A model generated the notes under the pieces. It worked only from the letters and a program-made list of their open reading frames with translations, searched no databases and was not told the DNA's origin. A DNA stretch of 64,000 nt, taken from Nereocystis luetkeana (Eukaryota; Sar; Phaeophyceae; Laminariales; Laminariaceae). Positions 58,393 through 64,000 of this stretch are shown here, piece by piece. How positions within the stretch are numbered: position 1 is the stretch's first letter; each line of letters opens with the position of its first letter. The position numbers and the translations under genes are program-made. The DNA lies in NCBI GenBank assembly GCA_031213475.1, contig JARUPZ010000025.1:2678077-2742076 (forward strand), read 5' to 3'.

Positions 58393-58498
58393 TTTAACCC
58401 TTTTAAAACCGCACTCCTATACCAGGTATGTGGGGACAAAACACTCTAATTATAAGTAGTTTGTCGCCAAAACGGAACTGGGGTCCTAAAAGGGTTAA
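58393..58498. mobile_element. Family B (piggyBac-like) MITE copy 13 with TACCAGGTA
   Basis: TTTAACCCTTTTAAAACCGC to GGGGTCCTAAAAGGGTTAAA. CACTCCTATACCAGGTATGT then GGGGACAAA sits where others read CAGTCCCGTTTTGGGGACAA. Confidence 0.85.
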
Positions 58499-58664
58499 AA
58501 AACAATCGTATCTATTTGTTTTTACCCCGCAGTGATATGTGGCCTGGCGGTAGTGGGTGCGGATGCGGACATACATCTGAACACGAAGTGGCGCGTTTGC
58601 CGGTGTCTTAAATTTTTCGATATGATACGAGTACTATTCCGTGTGTTGGTACGAGAGAAGCCTC

Positions 58665-58915
58665 TGTGGGCAGAAGGTGGGAAGTTTTTGAAGTGTCGGA
58701 TCCGCGGGCAGGATATGCGCAAATTTGACCCGCGGGTCGGCAGAAAATACCTCGCGGGTCATATTGTTTGGCCCCACCCGCGATTGACCCGTTTCTCGCG
58801 GGCGATGACCTGACCCGACCCGTGACCTTTTCAGACCAACCTCTCGACCCGATCCGACCCGAACCGACCCGTGAGATTTTGAACCCTTCCTGACCCGCGA
58901 ACAGCCCTGCAATTA
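58665..58915. mobile_element. Family F GGGTC-pentamer element, copy 5
   Basis: TTGACCCGCGGGTCGGCAGA, ACCCGTTTCTCGCGGGCGAT, GACCCGACCCGTGACCTTTT and CGCGAACAGCCCTGC. It is more diverged than the other copies. Confidence 0.55.
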
Positions 58916-59124
58916 ATAACCTCGCGCGGGAGAGCTGCTTCCCGAAAAAAATGCTGCGTGCCCCGATATACGGTATGGGCCCGCCAACAAGATTCGCTTA
59001 AGTTTGAGCAGTTTTTTTTTTTAATGGTAGCATAATCCCCTGTCCATATAGCTTCGAGCACACGCATACTTCGAAGTACCATTTATTTGCTTACATATCT
59101 ACCATGGCCGCTCAGCACGCTTTC

Positions 59125-59352
59125 TTATTCCGTGTCCCCAAGCGTGTCCCTCCAAACGTGCGAGGCTTTTTTTGTGTCTTCTTGCCGTACAGCCGTCGTG
59201 GGTTCTTCCCCCCTCGTGGGCCCATACTGCTCGACACGGGCGAACGCGTTGCTGTTGGTTGGCAATGAAAGCCAAATAATTCGCGGCAGAAAAAACAGAA
59301 TAGTCCGCAAAAAGCTTTTCACAATATAGCCGTGGATTTCCAGAGGCCCCAC
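59125..59352 (-). CDS. Uncertain ORF, unknown
   Basis: Two minus-strand frames overlap: one ends NAFARVEQYGPTRGEEPTTA then VRQEDTKKASHVWRDTLGDT, the other reads HPSLSEGPSKAVVIGGASGN. Either could be an exon. No splice pair decides. Confidence 0.2.
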   Translation of the reverse strand: MGPLEIHGYIVKSFLRTILFFLPRIIWLSLPTNSNAFARVEQYGPTRGEEPTTAVRQEDTKKASHVWRDTLGDTE

Positions 59353-59557
59353 CGATGACGACGGCCTTTGATGGGCCTTCCGAAAGGGAAGGGTGCTGAA
59401 AAATGTGTCGATTGTGCATCAGCGCAGTCGACAACACGAAGCAGTGTAGAGCATCAGTTAGCCCGGGCTGCTGTGTGTGTTTATGGGCCGGGAGGCAAGT
59501 TGGGATGTCCGATGCAACGTAAAGTGTGGTGTGGTAACCCGTTTCCCCTCCACTGTT

Positions 59558-59653
59558 CTGGGGGGCCATAGTTAATAGGACCAAGTGCTGTTGTTAGTAA
59601 AAATAGCAGGTGTTTGTATGTACCGTAGGCCCTATTTAATATGGTCCCCCGTC
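59558..59653 (+). mobile_element. Family A MITE copy 29
   Basis: GGGGGGCCATAGTTAATAGG to TTTAATATGGTCCCCCGTCA; its left terminal TTA is replaced by CTG. Confidence 0.85.
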
Positions 59654-60024
59654 AGACGGTGTTTTGTGAAGACTTTTTTTTTTGTCATGGAACCAATTTC
59701 GTACGGTTTGTTGCGGCCTATTTCGTACATCATGTTGACCCCAAGCCAATGGAGTCTTGGTAAGAGTTAACCCAACCCAAGGATGAATACCTGGCAGGCT
59801 AACGGAAGAGTGGTATCACTCTAGAAATTTGGCCGCAACCTTAAGAAGATCGTAAAGTTTCGTGGTTTGGGGTCATTTCTTACTTAGGGAAACAGACCTC
59901 CGGAAACCCCAGCTATGCTGGTTCCAATCTATTTTTTTCGCAAACCCTCTGTTGTTCTGGAGCGTTTTTCTGTTCGCAACATTTCCACAAGAATGTTTTT
60001 TCGCCCACATCGTGCAACCGGGAG

Positions 60025-60265
60025 AGGGGGTGGGGGGGGGGGGGGGGGTACTCGATCTCGATCTCATGCACGGCCGTAGTCGTATGACCATAGACCCTCA
60101 CATCCCTGCGATGCCGGGACGGAGCATGTCGGTTTTGACCGACCAGGCAGGCATTACCTGCACCAAACGCGAAGCGCCGTGAGCCGTGAGGTGTTGAACG
60201 AGTCACACGAAGGGTGAACTGCATCCTGCTAAGAACCGCTTTTGAGGCGGATTTTCTTGCATATT
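60025..60265 (-). mobile_element. Family D retroposon fragment, copy 12
   Basis: Poly-G, GTACTCGATCTCGATCTCAT, GGCCGTAGTCGTATGACCAT, GATGCCGGGACGGAGCATGT, CATCCTGCTAAGAACCGCTT. It is truncated before the 5' half. Confidence 0.85.
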
Positions 60266-60280
60266 GATGACAATCGGGGC

Positions 60281-60817
60281 GCGCGAAGGGGGGGGTGTAC
60301 TCGATAGGAGAGATGTACTCGATCTCATGCATGGCCGTAGTACCATAGACCCTGGCACCCCTACAATGCCGGGACGGAGCATGTCGGGTTTTCGCCGACC
60401 AGGCAGACATTGCTTGCACCAAGCGCGAAGCGCCGCGAGGTGTTCGGCGAGTCGCATGAAGGGTGAGCTGCATCCTACTAAGAACTGCTTGTGAGGCGGA
60501 CTTGCGTATGGATGACAGCTTCAATGAGTTAATTTAATTTCCGGTGTAGGCACTTCCAGAGGCAGCAATGGGAGTACGATGTAACTGCCTCTTGGGTGCC
60601 TTACCTTGAACACTACGTGATACGATCAATTCCCTTGTGCGGAGTAAGATTCTTTAACTCGCACATATGATCTAACTCGACAACCAGCTGTGGGCGACCG
60701 CCCGAAAACAAAAAAATCGGTACCCTGGTTGTCTAGCTCACGTGGTATGTTTTACAGTGTGGTTGCCAACTGACGCCAACCCAGCCTATATTAAATAGGG
60801 GGACGGGGGGGGGGGGC
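60281..60817 (-). mobile_element. Family D retroposon, full-length copy 13
   Basis: GGGGGTGTACTCGATAGGAG (3' end) through GGCCGTAGTACCATAGACCC, AAGGGTGAGCTGCATCCTAC, TGCCTCTTGGGTGCCTTACC, TGGTTGTCTAGCTCACGTGG to CCCAGCCTATATTAAATAGG (5' end). It lies just behind copy 12 in the same orientation. Confidence 0.9.
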
Positions 60818-61800
60818 ACCTGCGATGCGCGCACGCTGCATGCTCATACTCGTACCACTACAGTACTGCTACGGTACTGCTACAGTACTGCTGCACGCGC
60901 CCTCCCGGAAGGCGGTTGTCATGTGACCACACATACGTGTCGTTGTGATTACACAATAATGGAGGTCGTCATACCTGCAATGGGGGTTTTAGAATTAGAA
61001 TTTAAGTCAAGCCGAACCCGCCACCTGCTCTATACGGGGAACACAGGCGCCCGCGGTGCCTTTCAGGGCAAAGCAGGGACCGTTTTTCGATCACGCCACT
61101 ATAGTTTCCAGAAAACACTGCGATGAGTTGCCTTTTAGTGCTGTTTTTTCTTCTAGAGGGAAGCTTTGCGTATGTATACTGTTCGTAGTTTATATTGTTG
61201 TGTGGCGACGTGCTATATATAGACTCCAAGGGGGGAATAAAAAATGAAGTAATTCGGAGCAGCATTCTTTAAATAAAGTAGGAACAACCACCGAGACGAT
61301 ATCGTCATCCCGTCATCATCATCATCCTTTCACTATCCCACAATGGACTACTACGTATTTAAAGTAGGTTGCAACTCGTGCGAGGATTTGGCTTTTTTCT
61401 TGTTTGAAGTCCACGTTGTGTTCTGTGTGTCGGACGTTGTGTATGGTTTGCTTTGACTATATTTGTTCCCCTGAGGTGTTCTTCCGCTCCAGCTTTTTTT
61501 GTGGAGCCCGTCCTGTGATCACGTACTCACGATTTTGATTATGAAGAAGAATGATAACAACAACAGCAACGATAAAAACACAATCATGACCATCGCGGAG
61601 TGGGCAGGGCAGCATAAATCTTTCGGGGGTGGTGCGTGGGGCCAGGGTACACGAACTGAGGCAGATTCTACGACGAACGTGAAGGCCACTCGTGGCACAT
61701 ACTGCGCATACATGTATCATACGTATCTGGTACCGTATGGAATAACATATCAACATCGGGCGGTAATTAACGGGGGCAGACCGACGCCTCGTCCCCCCCG
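60818..61800. other. No supported gene
   Basis: Unique DNA with a short CTACAGTACTGCTACGGTAC repeat at 60850-60895 and a CATCATCATC run near 61314. Confidence 0.4.
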
Positions 61801-61802
61801 CC

Positions 61803-61950
61803 CTTGATGCAAACAACGCCTGCCTGTTCAGTGAACCGACATGCTCCGTCCCGACATTGTAGGGATGCGAGGGTCTATGGGCATACGACTACGGCCATGC
61901 ATGAGATCGAGTACATCTCTCCTATTGAGTATGACCCCCCCCCCCACGCT
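61803..61950 (+). mobile_element. Family D retroposon fragment, copy 14
   Basis: TTGATGCAAACAACGCCTGC, TGCTCCGTCCCGACATTGTA, ATACGACTACGGCCATGCAT, CCTATTGAGTATGACCCCCC. It is 5'-truncated at the same segment as copies at 42203 and 42333. Confidence 0.85.
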
Positions 61951-62106
61951 GGTTGGACTCAACATTTTTGTTGCGTTTCACGGGTATTTCAATCCCCTTT
62001 CAGCTCCGCCGGATTAAAGATGTTGGATATAGTCTTACATCTGAATTCAGGGGCTCTTACGAGAGTACCGCTCCTGTAGTAGGTTCTCACTTCAATCAAA
62101 CTGATG

Positions 62107-62205
62107 AAAAATACCACTCTGTCGGTCGGAAATTTAAGGACCGATTGGTGTTCATCTTGATGTATAAACGGTACCTATGTTTTCGTCCAGAAAAGTATAC
62201 GGTAT
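62107..62205. mobile_element. Family I MITE, subfamily 2, copy 8
   Basis: AATACCACTCTGTCGGTCGG, TTTAAGGACCGATTGGTGTT, CATCTTGATGTATAAACGGT. Confidence 0.6.
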
Positions 62206-62339
62206 ACTTTTTGACCTCGACTCGATCTCGGACTTGATCTCCGGGGGGGACCCCCCGCCGCCCGCTACGTAGACCTGTGGTCAGAACAGAGGTATTCACC
62301 TTCTTCCTCCCTTTTTTTCCAGCTGCTAAAACGTTGATG

Positions 62340-62695
62340 ATCGCCGAGAATAGAACTCACGCACCTTTGGAGACTGCCCACTATTTGAATAGTCTCCTTG
62401 TAAGGTTGTGTTGCACTACTTCGTATTATTACGGGGGACCATAGTAAATAGGACCAAATATTGTTAGTAAAAGTAGCGAAATATATAGTTTTTTGTGGGG
62501 GCCGTAGGTTCTATTTAATAGGGTCCCCCGTAATAGTATTCCGAGAATCGAGTTCACACAGCTTTAGAGCCTGGCCGCTTTGTTTCCTTACAAGGTTATG
62601 TTGTACTCTTAGTTTTTTTCGAGAATCGAATTCACGTAGCTTTAAGACACTGACTGGCCGCTAGTCTTCTTGCAAGGTTGTGTTGTACTGTTAAC
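62340..62695. repeat. ~75-bp repeat, three units, split by a family A MITE
   Basis: Each unit has CGAGAAT(A/C)GA(A/G)(C/T)TCAC, AGCTTTA(A/G)A.., and TTGCAAGGTTGTGTTGTACT. Units lie at 62342-62420, 62540-62612 and 62618-62692; MITE A30 sits between the first and second. Confidence 0.75.
62429..62533 (+). mobile_element. Family A MITE copy 30
   Basis: TTACGGGGGACCATAGTAAA to TTTAATAGGGTCCCCCGTAA. Confidence 0.9.
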
Positions 62696-62699
62696 ATTC

Positions 62700-63110
62700 C
62701 AGTCGAGGTGGGTGAAGGTCACTGAACAAGAAGGGGGGGCGTGTCCTGTCGTCACTCGCACCCTGTTTCCCCTACACCAAAACGCCACGCAAGTACTCTA
62801 TACGTCATCCCTTTCCCGGAGTTCCCAATTCTAGAAGCTGGCACTTTGCAGGCGTCGAGGGTGGTACCACATCACTACATAGTAGCCTAGACCCTGATGA
62901 GCCGTGGAATTAGCAGGACTTACTAAAGTTTGGGGGAAACGCTGGTTCCACGACGTACACCATATGAGTTGAAGATGAGGCTCTTCTGAACCCACCTCCA
63001 CACCTCTTCCTTGCCAAGTCATGTAGCCTGCTGAGGAAGAGAGCTAAAACAGGGGGGAAAAGGAATGGCACAATCTCAATCCAGCACACAACTTGCCAGC
63101 GAGAGATGAT
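62700..63110. other. No gene seen
   Basis: Unique DNA between the 75-bp repeat and a family E copy; no supported exon. Confidence 0.4.
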
Positions 63111-63114
63111 GAGG

Positions 63115-63290
63115 CGAACCCATTCGTTGCTTTCGAGACGGGGCACCGTTCCTATGCTCCTACGGCGTCGTTAGAGACACCTCCAACAGTTGGGCGTTCA
63201 TTACGTTGTTTCCATTTATGAAACGCATATGAACGTGTTTCTATTCTTGCCCCCTTCCTGTTTCGCCGCCTTTGGCCCCCATCGATCTCC
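63115..63290 (-). mobile_element. Family E retroposon copy 5
   Basis: CGAGACGGGGCACCGTTCCT, GAGACACCTCCAACAGTTGG, GCGTTCATTACGTTGTTTCC, CCCCCTTCCTGTTTCGCCGC. The 3' terminal part (toward lower coordinates) is missing its poly-C. Confidence 0.7.
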
Positions 63291-63705
63291 CGTAGAATAG
63301 GGGGAAAGACGCAGAAAGGATCCAGAAAAACGCACGCGACAGCGGCATCTCCAACGAGAGGGCGGGCGGGCAGGCGGGGGCGTCGTTGAAAGAGGCATGC
63401 CTCAGAAAGAAAAGGCCTACGTACGTTGCGGACCGAGAGGCGAAATCCCCAGACCACCCCCGGCTCGGAGTGAGGAAGGAGTCGGCGGGACGAAGGAGAA
63501 GACGTAACACGACAAACCCATAGTCGTGACCACACAGTAACTACCAGCAGCCAGAATACCCAGACCGTCCCCCGGCGGGGGTTCGGCAGGACGAAACACA
63601 GTATAGTAGGCGTGTGACTCGTGCCAACGAGCCAAGACTTGCGTAGGTTGACACGAGATCGCCAATGGCCTGGACGCGGCCACTGTACACCCGTACACTG
63701 TGCGA
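63291..63705. other. No supported gene; GC-rich
   Basis: Long minus-strand frames here are Arg/Pro/Phe-rich and run into the tandem array, so they are not called. Confidence 0.4.
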
Positions 63706-64000
63706 GGACGCTGTATGTATGAAACATCGGTGCACACAATGTTGGGTGTCTAGAAAATTGGCGCGGGCGACATGATACCGAATGGACGCGGTATGTATGA
63801 AACATCGGTGCACACAATGTTGGGTGTCTAGAAAATTGGCGTGGGCGACATGATACCGAACGGACGCTGTATGTATATGAAACATCGGTGCACACAATGT
63901 TGGGTGTCTAGAAATTTGGCGCGGGCGACATGATACCGAATGGACGCGGTATGTATGAAACATCGGTGCACACAATGTTGGGTGTCTAGAAAATTGGCGT
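63706..64000. repeat. ~78-bp tandem repeat running off the window end
   Basis: Nearly four units of GGACGCGGTATGTATGAAAC then ATCGGTGCACACAATGTTGG, GTGTCTAGAAAATTGGCG and CGGGCGACATGATACCGAAT. Differences are single bases and one 2-bp insertion (TATGTATATG). Because 78 is divisible by three, frames stay open across it, giving a spurious repetitive protein. Confidence 0.95.

Noticed and set aside
63152-63975. Long repetitive minus-strand frames (247 and 144 codons)
   Set aside because: The 78-bp unit is divisible by three, so frames stay open across the tandem array; upstream parts overlap a family E retroposon.
1-64000. Bacterial or viral origin of the window
   Set aside because: Spliced exons with GT-AG borders, tRNA-SINEs, MITEs and microsatellites at this density point to a nuclear eukaryotic genome; no viral gene was recognised.

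Overview
Kind of DNA. This looks like a nuclear genome segment from a eukaryote with a large, repeat-rich genome. The genes are broken into short exons with GT-AG introns of roughly 0.6-6 kb. Non-coding DNA is packed with miniature inverted-repeat elements, tRNA-derived SINEs, microsatellites, minisatellites and long G/C homopolymers, and coding exons carry poly-Ala, poly-Asn, poly-Gly and poly-Glu runs. There are no operons, Shine-Dalgarno signals or dense ORFs. A repeat-rich alga or other protist, for example a brown-alga-like stramenopile, would fit, but the lineage cannot be fixed from the sequence alone.

Genes. Two minus-strand genes can be supported. (1) ALG2, the ER mannosyltransferase of N-glycan assembly: two exons (12212-12331 and 6239-6317) join in phase across a 5.9 kb intron made almost wholly of repeats; the rest of the gene was not found. 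(2) A large gene from about 53.2 kb down to 30.58 kb: a chain of exons, nearly all phase-compatible, encoding a disordered and coiled-coil protein with repeated LF/acidic motifs near its C-terminus. I do not recognise its identity. Weaker single exons are noted near 18.5, 21.0, 23.6/24.7, 26.8, 47.1, 54.6, 55.4, 56.3 and 59.2 kb.

Repeats. Family A is a ~105 bp MITE with TTACGGGGG termini and a TA target duplication, about 30 copies. Family B is a ~97 bp hairpin MITE bounded by TTAA, piggyBac-like, 13 copies. Family C is a 245-350 bp element into which A and B have inserted, giving filled and empty sites. Families D and E are retroposon-like, share a 3' end reading GAGTAC(A/G)C followed by poly-C, and are variably 5'-truncated. 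A tRNA-derived SINE is present in three copies. Family F elements are built on GGGTC pentamers, family H elements are GATC-rich, and family I is Stowaway-like (CACTCTGTCCC ends). One decayed PIF/Harbinger element keeps a transposase piece, and one hAT-type element has a family A copy nested in it.

Most unusual signal. Several family A copies, one SINE copy and probably one family B copy differ from their relatives by exact 7-bp insertions, CCAGGTA or CCTGGTA, always at a TA and sometimes two or three in a row. The same TACC(A/T)GGTA motif is scattered through the window. It looks like the excision footprint of an unidentified TA-targeting transposon whose ends begin CC(A/T)GG. A parallel excess of TATTAATA may be the footprint of family A itself.

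Layout. 0-6 kb: satellites and first MITEs. 6-12.3 kb: ALG2 and its repeat-filled intron. 13-17.3 kb: D, Harbinger, hAT. 17-27 kb: low-complexity DNA, a 1.13 kb tandem duplication and scattered possible exons. 27-30 kb: elements. 30.6-53.2 kb: the large minus-strand gene with element-filled introns. 53-64 kb: elements with few plausible exons, ending in a 78-bp tandem array that runs off the window.
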